From Adiantum capillus-veneris (lineage: Eukaryota; Streptophyta; Polypodiopsida; Polypodiales; Pteridaceae): a stretch of DNA of 64,000 bases. A program made the translations under genes and the position numbers. The stretch spans positions 13,405,446 through 13,469,445 of the forward strand of contig CM043969.1 in assembly GCA_014529385.2 (NCBI GenBank), in the 5' to 3' direction. Of this stretch, positions 35,635 to 46,924 are shown in pieces. The notes beneath the pieces were generated by a model that was not told where the DNA came from, did not search any database, and saw nothing but the letters and a program-made list of their open reading frames with translations. Numbering within the stretch: the stretch's first letter is position 1; the number at the start of each line of letters is the position of its first letter.

Positions 35635-35640
35635 GAATAG
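35220..35640. repeat. Tandem units each carrying a (CT)n microsatellite
   Basis: Three units of roughly 110-140 bases share TGCCTGGGTTTACACT, a middle (ATGCATTGG / AATGCCT) and CACATGGTATACAA, and each ends in or beside a long CT tract (35228-35282, 35457-35494, 35574-35632). The CT tracts therefore multiplied together with the larger unit. Confidence 0.75.
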
Positions 35641-35831
35641 CATGTCTTGAGTTCAACACTCCTCACAGGATAGATCCTTAAGGCCGGTTGGGATTGTGTC
35701 TGAGTACATTAAAACCCTCTTCTTCTTATTCTTCTTCTTCTTCTACTACTACTAATACTTTAGAACAAAACACCTAAACACAAGAAATCTAATTTTTAGA
35801 GAGAAGCATAGAGTAAAACGTGGGCTGATTT

Positions 35832-36077
35832 ACATAGACTCGTGCTCCTTGTCGTGAATCTAGTGTCAATAGTGCTTGACACGTTTGGCACGACTCCGCA
35901 CTCTTGGTCCACCAACAATCTATTGTCCCTTGGGATGCTTCTTCCTAAGCATGCCCATTTTTTTCGAGGGTATAAACATAGGCCTAGGCAGGCTAAACAT
36001 AAACCTAGGCAGGAGCAAACCAGTTCACATTTCAATACAAAAAATATAAACCCAGGGACACAAAGCCTCATTAGGAT

Positions 36078-36112
<35 letters not shown>
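35832..36112 (-). repeat. Partial duplicate of the transposase 3' coding end, with a (CT)n tract
   Basis: 35832-35985 aligns by eye with 36485-36690, which encodes the C-terminal zinc-ribbon part of the Mutator-like transposase (shared TCGTG...GTGTCGTGAA, GCACGACTCC/GCATGAATCC, TGATGTTTCTTCCTAAGC). An internal stretch of about 80 bases is missing in the shorter copy. A CT tract follows at 36081-36112. Confidence 0.6.
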
Positions 36113-36116
<4 letters not shown>

Positions 36117-36343
36117 ATATGTACAATTGTCCACACAAAAGGGAAAGTTAAGGCAAAAAAACAAGTTTTAAGTCTACACATGGGTAACATTGCATCTTTT
36201 GGTTTCAAAAAGTTACAATGTTTGTTTAAAACTTTACAAAAATTTACAAAAAACTTAAATCCCAATATTTAGATGAAAGCAGAGAGTGAGACTCGAGAAA
36301 GAGTTTTTCAATGTGATGCTTTGATGCCCACACATTCTCAATG

Positions 36344-39300
36344 CTATGTCCAGTGGCCAAGGTCAGTGTGAAAGCATGCTCTTCGTTCTCGTGTGAGCCA
36401 CACGACACTGATGCAAAAAATGAGGCATTCATGAGAGTTGGAGTCCTCATACAAGACTACTCTCCGACCAATTAAAGCATCACATGTAACTCGTGCCCCA
36501 TGTCGTGAAGTGAGTGGCAATATCGCTTGGCATGTTTGGCATGAATCCACACTTTGATCCACCAAGAAGGTCTTGGTGCAACAATGATGGCAATACACTC
36601 GATTTCTTTTTGCAAAGTGTACTCGCTTTCGACCCCTTTGATGTTTCTTCCTAAGCTTGCCCATTACTCTCGAGGGTTGAATGGGCACCGTTGTGATTGG
36701 CTCATCATTTACAACTCTCCGTTGTCCATGCTTGAGTTCGGTGGCTGTCACATGCCCATGAATTTGTGAAATACTTCCCTTTTGTGGCAATTCGATCTCC
36801 TTGGGAGCCCTTTCATATGAAAGACATGAATAAGTTGATTGTACCTGCCCTATCAATGATTGTACCTGCATCTCATCATAAGATGGGATACGTCTTTCGA
36901 TCTCATTTAAATTACTCTCCAAATCTTCAATGCATTGGTTGAGGATATGCGACGAAAGGGACCGTTGGATGACCATGGCATTGGGAGGCTCATCGGGCCC
37001 TTTAATTATGGAGCCAATGTCCTCTTGTGTATTCTCCATCGCCATTTCTCTAGCTGTGTCAATGATTGGGAGAATATGGCACAGATGAGGAAAGAAGTCT
37101 CTTACTACTAGTCGCATGCCATATAGGTGCTTGCACATGCTTGCTCAATCTACACAATCACAATAAGAGGATTGCAAGCTGACATGATACCATATCTCGT
37201 GGAGTGACATACTCAACACCTTGAAAAGGAGGGCCGCTTCATCAATCACTTCAACTGTTGATGGGTCACTTACATATCTGCAAAGTATTTGTTCTCCACC
37301 CGACAAGCGTTTCATTTGCCCCTTGTCATTCCCATACATGTTGTGTTTACTTGAGTCAACTGCAAAAGGAAAGGTAGTATAAAGGCTCAATTACTCAGAC
37401 TATAAACCTAGGCAGGGACATAAACCAAAAATACAGTTACCCAGAATGCAAGATAAAAATACGGTTACTAAGAGTGTAAATACAGTTGAGGAACTAAACC
37501 AGGGACATAGTTACTCATCATGCAGTATAAAGATACAGTTACTCAAAATGTAAATCCAGGCTACTGACCTAAACCAAAGACATAGTTACCCAGAATCCAG
37601 GAGAAAAATACAATCACTCAGAGTGTATTTACCCCGTCAAGAAACTAAACCAAGGACACAATTGCTCAGAATGCAGTATAAAGATATAGCTACTCAGAGT
37701 GTAAACCCAAACAAGGACATAAACCAAAGACACAGATACTCAAAATGAAATATGAAGACATAGTTACTCAGGATGTAAACCCAGACAAGTACAAAAAAGG
37801 ACACATTTGCTCAGATTGCAGTATAAAGACAATAATACTCCAAATGTAAACCTAGGCAATGGCAAAAGGTAGACCGTGTGATACAAAAAACAAAGAGTCC
37901 TGTTTTTGTCTGAAGAACTCCACAGTAGTACCACCCATCCGCGTCCCTGTGATTGAATCGCCAATAAGGGCATGCAATAAGTCCAAGGCTGATCAATTGA
38001 TCCGTGCATCCAACAAGGTGTACTTTATGTAATGCCAAAGTCTCTCCACCAAGTTTGTGGTGTCAACGTGCCCATGAGGGAAGAACCGGCCAAAATTTTG
38101 GCCACAATCGACGCCAAGTGCATGTCTTTGCAGCCCATCCATTGCTAATGTATCTTAGAATTTTATCATGCTCCGAGAATTCTCGAAGGAGTTCTTTGTA
38201 CTTCGAGTCGAACTCTTCCTCCATCGGGCATTGCATCATACTCTCCATTGCACCATACACATGGTCCTTCGTTTCTTTGGGGACCTGCAAGAACACATGA
38301 GGAGGGGGAGGCAATCATAAGCATGGAAAATGGAGAGGCAAAGAAACATAAGCAAGCCTTTGGTCGCACATGTGGTAGTAAATGCTCAACCCAAGTCTTC
38401 TTTGTGTGGAACCAACATACTAGCACAATGCATACAACTTTGGGTGATACTACCATTTTCACCCACTTCCCAACAAAATGGATCGACATCAACCACTTTC
38501 TTGATGGCTTGTAGTGAAGTGATGCACTTATCAATCACCAACGCCTTTGGACAGATGTTCATTTTTTGAAGGACTAGTTTCAAAGTAACCTTCAAGGTGA
38601 CTTTTTCTTGGCTAGTTCCTACATCACATGTGCATAGAATGAATAACTAGAATAAGGGCCGGTTTGTCTCCTCAAGTGCATCAGGGTTGTAGGGCTGACA
38701 GTGTAGCACCTTGCTTTGCTCTTTCAACTTAAGAGCCTCCCTGTACATTGATGACCATTTGTCACTTCCAAGCCTTCCTACAGTAATGAATATGGTTAAC
38801 ATAGGTAAGTATAAACCCAGGCATGCAACATATAAACCTGGTCAAAGTGTAAACCCAACTGCATTTTAGTTCACAAAAAGAAAAACGACAGAAAGGTTAC
38901 TACCTTCGGCGCGCAATTTGTAGGACATCATCTGGATTTCCTTTGGAATCATGAAGAATCTATAGGATACTTGCTCTAAAAGAGATTCCATGTTGATGTG
39001 GACGGCTTCTTTAGATACACTCACCCTTGCAACATGGCGACATGTACTTACATCAAACAAATCCTCTATGCATCGCTTCTTCACCATAGGATGCATAGGA
39101 AGGTGATATAGGTCACTCCGCGACCCTGGAACATGTCCTTTGTGACCTCCAAATACCCGTATGCTGACCTTCTCTATGTCATGTCTTGGAAAAACCACAA
39201 AAAACATGAAGGGGCATCCACACTTCTTGGATGTGCGGAATCGCTGACGCTCCTCGCCGTTTCTTCGTGCGCCGCCCCATCGATGATGGCACACAAATTT

Positions 39301-40044
39301 CCATTTTTTTTGTACTGTCCAATTTAGTCTAACCAATCTAGCTTTTTGGTTGACAACTACATTATCTAATGTTTTTTGAACATCAACAAAGCCCACTATG
39401 TGCTGCTCAATACACACGTCACTCTTGCTACCACTCTCACCCCTGTCATGTATACCCAGGCACTGTGTCACATCTCGCGTCTACCTATGTCCATCCTCCA
39501 AAGCTGAAATTGTACCAAAAGAGCAAAGGTCAAGGACCTCCTTTCCAAATTCAAGTGAAATAGCATGCATCCTAATGTTGGTGCATCATGTTTTTGCGAT
39601 TGTTGTCCTGGTTGCGGTCCAATCAAGATGTTCACTTGTGTGGCATGAAACCACAATCCTTTCCCAATCTTCTATGCATGGAATCCTCTTTCCAGTGCTA
39701 TTGACAAGATACATATCACCTTCTTCATCAATGACCATGTGTAATGATTCTTGGATTCTTCCCCATTTTCTCAAGTCCAAAAGGCCCCGTTTGTCCACTG
39801 CTTTGACAGAATCTAAGGTTGGTCCTTGCCCTTTTTGTATGAAAGCAATCATCAAGCCGTATGTTTGTCTATCAAAGGAAAAATACCGATTAGATGTAAA
39901 TCCAAAAGCATCTAGGCATGGTTGTTGAGCCATTTCAAACAAATCTTGCATTTTGTGGCTATCACTAGAGTCTCGCACATCCATCTCCTTATCAGAGGTG
40001 CTATAAATTTGATACATATCAAGAGGACCTTGTCGCCCAAGCAT
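36344..40044 (-). pseudogene. Mutator-like transposase with SWIM zinc finger (MULE), multi-exon, decayed
   Basis: Blocks on the minus strand: N-terminal domain 40044-39586 (YFSFDRQTYGLMIAFIQKGQ); a FAR1/GCM-like DNA-binding segment 39471-38866 (CHHRWGG...KKCGCPFMFF...GGHKGHVPGSRSDLYHLPMHP); a catalytic-core region about 38700-37870 (KALVIDK, CFHV-like, then KETKDHVYGAMESMM and YISNGW, and a TNLVERLW-like segment); and the SWIM finger CDCVD-ASMCKHL near 37165-37125. A basic C-terminus with a CX2C...CX2C ribbon (YCHHC...CQTC) ends at 36344. Mutator transposases cut and paste DNA through a DDE core. Breaks seen: TGA at the SWIM Trp position (37145-37147), a TAG before ILCTCDV near 38650, and frame changes at several junctions, some of which are introns. 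The gene reads away from the right inverted arm. Confidence 0.65.
37400..37870. repeat. Minisatellite of about six 80-base units in a transposase intron
   Basis: Units follow the pattern GTAAACCCAGGCAAGGACAT, AAACCAAAGACACAGTTACTC, then AGAATGCAGTATAAAGATAC. The array lies between two coding blocks of the Mutator-like transposase. Its GTAAACCCAGGCA motif is the reverse of the TGCCTGGGTTTAC motif found in introns of the accessory gene and in the 35220-35640 units. Confidence 0.7.
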
Positions 40045-41424
40045 CTGATTTTAAGAGTCTATCCATTGTGGCTGTTGCTCAACGGCTGAGAGTTCATTCA
40101 AATCCCAATGACAAGACATCCCTTCCATTGTCGCCCTTATTCCCTGTCTTGCCTGGGTTTACAAAGACTTTTCCACCTCTCCCTAACTATCCAATCATAA
40201 AGCCATGGCAAAAAAGATCCTCTGCCCTACTGATAGCATCAGATTTCTCCATTTTTTGTATTGCAATACCCTTAGTTGCCCGGGTTTACAATTGAAGAGC
40301 TCAACTGTGGGTGGTTGTGGAGAGATGTCGATTCTCCACGATGAATGCAACTTGGCAATCGCAAGCAGGGACATAGGCTCATAAGTGGCAGCTCTTCTAG
40401 AAGAGGAGAGGCAGAGGAGAATTGCATCGACACAAGTCCATGGCAAGCTGCAACATCACCTGCTCTACCTGCTTGTGCTCGTGCCATTCGGAAGAGGGGG
40501 AGAGAAGGCTCACAATGCCAGTCCCTCGATGCTCTTCCTGCGTGCCCCTGTGGAGCATGCATGGAGAACCTTCCTAGTACCACGGTGTAACTACCTCCGC
40601 AACCCCCAATCATGTGATTTATGAAATCGCATGATGTGGCACCTCATTGCTTGGCGTCCACTCAGTGCAGCTCCCACCTTGAACATTACATGCGTCTCCC
40701 TTCTCTTCGCTGATCCTCACGGTCGCCCCTCCATCTGCTCAAGACTCTACCACGACCGACCAATTGCAGAGCTAGCCGGAGGAGACCATGTGCTAAGGCT
40801 ATCTCTCTCTCTGCAAACTTCTCTCAAGGCGGTGGGCGGCTATACTAGACTTGCTGAGCCCACATCAGAGAGAGGACTCAAGGGTGACTGTCTCTCACGC
40901 ACAGAGAGCGTGCTCAGGGGCAAGGTTGAGTGGGCAGATGGAGTCTACAAGCCCTCTCTCTCTCTCTCTCTCTCTGGGCCAAGCAGACGGTGCTCACGCA
41001 AGGCCAATGCTCATCTCTACCGGGGCTGGGGCCTCGCGTATACGGTGTTGGGCATGCAGCGCGACAGAAGTAGAAGGTGTATCATGCTCCATGCATGAGG
41101 CGAGGTCCGGCAGGGGGGCAGAGGGCGGGACTGACAGCAAGAAACGTGCCAGGAGGGCTGACGTAGAAGAGGGGGGGAGTGAATATGAGGAGGCAGTATG
41201 GTATAAGGCCACAAATTTTCAAAATTCCCATTAATAGGAATCTTGGCACGATTCCTTCTCGCCGCCCTACGTGGTCTTTCAGCGTAGGTATGGCAGTTGT
41301 CAGGTGAGCCAAAGCCTTTTTTTGCACTATGTGGACGCATAATCGAACACGTGGCTGTCAAAAGCTTAGCACCTAATTAAAAAAAAATGCCCCCGTGAAA
41401 AGCTCATCACGTAATTAAAAAAGG
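40045..41424. other. Upstream region of the Mutator-like transposase; no assigned gene
   Basis: TGCCTGGGTTTAC-type motifs occur near 40150 and 40285, as in the introns of this element, so it belongs to the same element. A (CT)n tract lies at 40954-40975. Open frames here match no family that I know. Confidence 0.4.
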
Positions 41425-41505
41425 GAAAATTATGAAAATACCCCTCTAATTTGTGGAAATTCCCAAAATACCCTTCAAATTTCAAAAATTCCCAAAATAC
41501 CCTTG
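41425..41505 (+). repeat. Lone end fragment of the terminal-inverted-repeat element
   Basis: Starts GGGAAAATTATGAAAATACC and continues with the same AATTTGTGGAAATTCCC sequence as the element ends at 31627 and 51110, then stops. It sits on the inner side of the right inverted arm and has no counterpart on the left. Confidence 0.75.
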
Positions 41506-41761
41506 TTCAGCGGCGCTGGCCGGCTACGATGTGCTCATTACAAGAGAGAGGGCTCCTCTCCCTCGTTGGCGGCTTCGAGAGCCTTCCATGGCGTATTGAC
41601 CACATACGCCACACTATCCTGGGGCTTTTCAAAACGAGCATCGTCTACAGATTCCTGCTTTTTGTAAATGATCCACACATACTTTGGCTTCCAGCTCTTG
41701 GAGAAACTCCGAAGCTCCAAGCACACCGAAGCTTTGATACCACTCAATGAAACGCAAAGGA

Positions 41762-41798
<37 letters not shown>

Positions 41799-41900
41799 GC
41801 GACACCACAATCCTGCAATCGATTAAGTGATGATAATGGTAATTTTGGTTAAGTTTGGATCACTTTAGGTTGATCAAATGTCCAATATTCAGTTTGCAAA
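41506..41900 (-). repeat. Right inverted-repeat arm, inner part
   Basis: Reverse complement of about 32131-32477, with a (GA)n tract (41766-41794) in place of the left (CT)n. It ends at TTTGCAAA, where the CACTA element entered. The arm resumes at 51089. Confidence 0.85.
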
Positions 41901-42055
41901 CACTATGAGAGATCGTGGTGTTTACCGCGGGCCATTACCGCAAAACAAGAGAGAGGAATTCAAAATGAGGAGAGAGAAACCCTTTTGTTGTTCAAGCGGC
42001 ATTTTACCGCGTGTATCTGCGATTATTGTAGCGCCCATTACCGCTAAGTCCATAG
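41901..42055 (+). repeat. Left CACTA terminus and subterminal repeats
   Basis: After CACTAT the zone carries TTTACCGCGG, CATTACCGC, TTTTACCGCG and CATTACCGC motifs. In Spm, short subterminal motifs like these are the binding sites of the TnpA protein. The motif here is different in sequence but placed the same way. Confidence 0.8.
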
Positions 42056-42307
42056 ACCCCCTTCCCCCTCCCTCTCCCGCTGGTTACCATTTAAATCCAA
42101 TACAACTCAAAATGTATTTACACACTACAACTCCTACACTCTCCAGAATGCTTGCTCACTTCACTTAATCTCTCTTTCACTCTAAAAATTCTATACATAA
42201 ATCATTGAACTCACAACAAAACCATTACAAATACTATTCATAAGCACATAACGAAACATTTGCAAATTAATCATATACTACACCAAGTGAAAGAATGGAG
42301 AGTTTTA

Positions 42308-45300
42308 TTAATTCTCATCTTGTATAAGATCTCTACAAGCACTAGGATCCATATTTAGACCCATAGTATTCAAATCAATAAACAAGTTTAGAGATTCTTC
42401 CTCCTCTCCATCACCTCCTGTAGAATCATCATCGCTTTCTCCCTCTTCCTCCTCCTCAAGATGACTATTTGCAACGCTTGGCTGGCCTTCTTCAACTTCT
42501 ACTACATCTTCCTTTGCATCTTGTGGTGATGGTATAATGGGATGAATTATTGGCTCAATGTCCGTCTCTGCAAAGATAGATCTACCCCGCGACGTGACTG
42601 GAATGACATACCAAAGTCTTCTTTGATATATACATGGCACATAAAAGACCTGTACATCACACACAAAGAATAAGCTGATATACATATATTAAATTTTTAA
42701 TTTAAGTTAATTGCACATAGCCTAAATTACCTGCTTGCAACTACTAGGATACACCAAGTTGTCAGTTTTTCCCCGATGGAATTGGGTGGAATCCACCATA
42801 ATGAGCCCATTTCATGTCTTTTAACCTCACCCGCAAACCATCGGCACTCAAAGAGGAATTTGTGAAAAGATCTGAAATCCACTTTGATTATTCTCTCTAT
42901 AGTACCACAATATCTGACCTCATCTGTTGTTGTGTCAAAGTTTCCCATCACGCCACAATCATTAGTGGTCCGACGCTCATCTATCTTGCGGGTGCAAAAA
43001 TGTCGGCCTTCGGACCAAATGGAGTTGAAAATGAGACCCTACGATCACAATGCATAAGAGGTTACATCGCATTTCATTAAGTGATTTGCATACATGCATA
43101 CATAACATATACACACTCACCTTGCGCAAGCATCCTCGCGCATACTCCCATTCTTTAGGGCTTATTTGTTCTCCTTGTGCTTTGGCATTGGTCATTGCAT
43201 TATGGATACACTCTACTTGAATCAAATCAAGATATTTTACAAGCTCTTTAGGAAAAGGAGGTGCACGTCTACCTCCATGGGATCTCTTCCATGCATCTCT
43301 ATCCCTTTCTCTAGCTGCGAGGGCTTCCAAGTACATATTGACCCATTTGGTCATGATAGTGGCATTGAGTAAACAATAGTTGTTGACTATGGCATGAAAC
43401 TCTCTATCCATGACCAAGAGTGAGCCTTTTCCACTGGGAATGGTTGAGTGCTTCCTAGGATCCTCTTCTTCACTCCACAAACGAGGCAATGATGGATCCA
43501 CTGTGATGAGATACTGTGAGACATACACAAATGCCTCTTGCACCACCCAACCTTCTGCCATGCTCGCCTAAAAACATTAAAACCACATATTTTTATTAGT
43601 AACTCCATAGCGTATAAATGCTATCTATATTGTATTGATTTTGCATACCTCCGGTTGTGACCTCAATCTAACAAAATCCTTTAAAGTCTTCAAGAATCTC
43701 TCCAAGAAGAGCATCCATCTAGAGTGAACCACCCCACAAATGGAAATCTCCTCAACAAGGTGAAGCAATAGGTGTATTTGGCTAACAAGGATTGTACGTG
43801 GGAATGCATCCTCAATAGCACACACTGCCTCTACTGCTAGCTGATGGGCTACTGGTATGGCTTCTACTTCTATCTCCTTGGAGCTCACAAATCTACAGGG
43901 CACAAATAATATAGTAGATGAAAAAAAATTCCATTGTTCATGCATGCACAACATGATATAGTACTTGAAAAAAACCCATTACCTCACAATCTCACCCACT
44001 TTGAATATTGCAGCCTTCACCTTAGTGTCCCCATAACCACTAATAGTTATGGGAAGTACGAACTACAAACAATAAAACATCTTAGTGAATGTCAACCTAT
44101 ATATAAGGACTACTCTTACGTGACGGATTTTATGCCAATCATGGGATTTCAATCCATACAATTGAGGAGCCACCCTTTTTGGTTTTTGTGAAAGAACCTT
44201 TGAGTGACCGCATATATCCCGTTGGAGTTCTGATGGATGCAATAACTTGCTTTGTCCGCTCTTGGTCTGCCTTTGACAGTATCCACGATGCTTTTGGGAG
44301 AATCATCTTTCCCCGCTCCCCCATGCGGGGTGTGGCTGAAGGGGGGAAACGTCTCATGGCTCTTAAATCTTCCCTAGCACCCAATGAATCCTTCTTGCCA
44401 ATTATGTGATCCTATATAGCTTGCCCAACATTTTTGAATACATGCATAGGGTCCAATAAGTGCTGAATTTTCAACGAAGCCCAATAGGAGAGTGAGAAGA
44501 AGATTGAGTACCTCGACATGCCCTTTGGCAACCCATTGGGAGGGGGTGAGGTACCATGATGCTCCTCCCAATGCTTCGCCCAATCAGCCATGTTCCAATG
44601 GAACGGCTGCACTCCATTGATAGGGGGAGCATATCTATGATGTGAAGGAGGCAGGAAGAGATGGTTGTTGGGATAGATCACCTTCCCAAGAAGAGGAGGT
44701 CTCTTTGTCACAAGGGAAGGGCCACAAGTGGGACACGCACTATGTTCAGATGTTGCCAATCCTGCCAAGAGGTAAACAAACATTACACATGAGATGATAA
44801 ACCTAAAGCAAAGAGTACAATTAACATGTGCATACTTACCAGATATCTCTCCAAATCCTGGGTAATCATGCATGGTCCACATGAGGATGCACTTGATGAC
44901 GGCTTTTCGGTCTCGTGGTGGCCGTGAAATGTCAATGACATCTATGCCTCTCCATAGTTCTTGAAGCTCATCAATAAGAGTCTGCAGATATACATCCATG
45001 TTTTTTACCTTGTGCTTTTCTGGAATGAGAAGTGATAGTAAAATGTTTCCCTTTTTTGTTGCCTCCCAAGGAGGAATATTGTAGTTTACAACCACCACCG
45101 GCCAAGTGCTCCATGAAGTAGAGCGGTGCCCAAATGGATTCACTCCATCACTAGCTAACCCAATCCTCAAGTGACGAGGCTCATCCCTGAACTCTGGCCA
45201 TGTGTCCTCTATATGCTTCCACGCTGGTGAGTCAGCTGACACTCTCATAATACCATCTGTGGAGTGATTTTTTGCATGCCAACTCAAAAGCTCGCTCGTA

Positions 45301-46254
45301 CCCTTTGATCTAAACATGTGTTGGATGCGAGGGATGAGTGGAAAATGCCTCAAAACTTTACGTGGAATTTTGTTGCTCTGCATTCCTTCTTTGAACCTAG
45401 GCTCCCCGCACGATGGACATGTGTCACAATCGGCATGCTCATTACGAAAGAGCACACAATCGTTCACGCAAGCATGAATGCGATCATAATCCATCCCTAA
45501 TGCAGTCACCACTTCGCGTGCTTTTCATCTATTCTTTGGCATGTGATTGCCAGCTGTGGCAGCATCCTTCCTAGCAACCTATCACAAGAAGAACGTACAT
45601 TAGAAGATAATTTATGCACTCCACAAGCATCCTTCACAATCTGTATACATACCTCAAAAGTGCGTCGACACTAGCATTGCTCCATCCAAACATCTCCTGA
45701 AGGTTAAGGACTTCGAGAGATGCCCTTAAAATGGAGTAAGAGCATCAATCATATAGTGCGGTGTGTGCCGAATCGAGTAGCTCACTCCTCGTTCTTTCGG
45801 AAGCTTCTTCACATGCACACTCTAGTTCATGCTCCTCCTCTCGTGCAAGGAGATCCTCAACCATCCTATGCAAATGGTCGTCTTCTGCATCCACGTAAGG
45901 AGATGGGATGTGGTGACTTGTAGAGGGAGCAGCAGTTGGCTGATTTGATGTGCTTCCTCCCTCTCTAATGGATTCCTGGCGCATGCGGTCTTCCACCCTC
46001 CTTTCCCCTCCTCCACCAACCACACGCCAATGAGGGGTGACGTCAATAGCCGCTACAATTCGCGGATCGTTTGTTTCCATCCGTGTACGCTTGCGAGGAT
46101 CGTCCCATAGTCCATAATATTCTACATGGCTCAAGCATATCCGTCGAAGTCGAGCAATGGCGCATTTGCACCGTACGCATGGGCATGGTAATCGCTCGGC
46201 CAACCACCGTGATCTATCCGGTTCAGTGGACGGGCCAAAATCATCCCAAGCAAC
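42308..46254 (-). pseudogene. tnp2: TNP2-type CACTA transposase, multi-exon, one clear nonsense codon
   Basis: Order on the minus strand: transposase-associated zinc domain in the exon 46254-45745 (WDDFGPS...LPCPCVRCKC...RICLSH); Tnp2 core 45512-44139 (DYDRIHACVNDCVLFR, CPSCGEPRFK, RKVLRHFPLIPRIQHMFRS, DGVNPFG, STWPVVVVNYNIPPW, LMWTMHDYPGFG). A DUF4218-like part follows (FPRTILVSQIHLLLHLVEEI...VHSRWM, 43880-43625; then MAEGWVVQEAFVY from 43561), and a DUF4216-like end (YCGTIERIIKVDF, VFYVPCIYQRRLW, 42951-42308) with an acidic C-terminus. Several junctions have good splice sites (for example GTAAGA...TTTGTAG around 44114-44060). TAG at 44412-44414 replaces an expected Trp in GQAI-DHI, so this copy is probably non-functional unless that base is spliced out. 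It would bind and cut the CACTA ends. Its first exon was not located. Confidence 0.85.
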
Positions 46255-46489
46255 CTACATTAATAAATTACATACACTTATTAAAATCAAATTACCAAAA
46301 AAGGTTAATAAAATATGAGTAAAAAGTAAAAATAAATAAATTTAACATGCATGGTAATCAAAACTTTTAGGTAAAAATGTCATTTTCAAAGTACTAGGAA
46401 TATTTTCATTTTATATACATTTTATAAAAAACATAGTACCAATAGATTTTGGAAATCAATAGTAATAATGTCAGAACGTGGACATCTGT

Positions 46490-46565
46490 GTGGATGGGCC
46501 GAAACTGCGCCGCGGTAATATGTGCGGTAATGTATGCGGTAGTGCTCGTGGTAATATGAGCGGAA
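46490..46565. promoter_or_regulatory. Internal cluster of GCGGTAAT motifs between the two CACTA genes
   Basis: GCGGTAATAT, GCGGTAATG, GCGGTAGTG and GTGGTAAT lie within about 60 bases just upstream of the TATA box at 46586. They are the same motif as at both element ends. This suggests that the element's own DNA-binding protein also binds its promoter (inference from the Spm TnpA precedent). Confidence 0.6.
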
Positions 46566-46585
46566 ATTCAATTTTCAAAATTTTG

Positions 46586-46593
46586 TATAAATA
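46586..46593 (+). promoter_or_regulatory. TATA box of the plus-strand CACTA gene
   Basis: TATAAATAGGGG is a strong plant TATA context. It is followed by a pyrimidine-rich untranslated leader (46620-46775) and the donor ATGTAAGT at 46774-46781. Confidence 0.7.
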
Positions 46594-46789
46594 GGGGCAC
46601 CCGCGTGCCCCGTGAAGTTCAAAACCCTAAAATTCGAATTTCGTCGTCTTCTCCACAGAAGCCGAGAGCGCGAACCTCACAACCTTGAGCTCTTCTTCCA
46701 TCTCTACTCTTCTACTCTCCACCATCTCTACTCTTCCACTCTCCTACCCTCTCCCAACAAGCTCTTCAATTCCATGTAAGTTTTGTTGT

Positions 46790-46920
46790 TATGTTTTTTG
46801 ATTTTTTCACACGCATACATACACAAACATATACACACATGCATACACACACACACACACACGTATACACACATGCATACACTCATACACACGCATGCAC
46901 ACACATGCATATACACACAC
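46790..46920. repeat. CA-rich simple repeat (ACACACATGCATAC variants)
   Basis: Degenerate CA/CATA repeats precede the palindrome array. Cys-rich open frames on the minus strand here are artefacts of the repeat. Confidence 0.9.
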
Positions 46921-46924
46921 TAAT

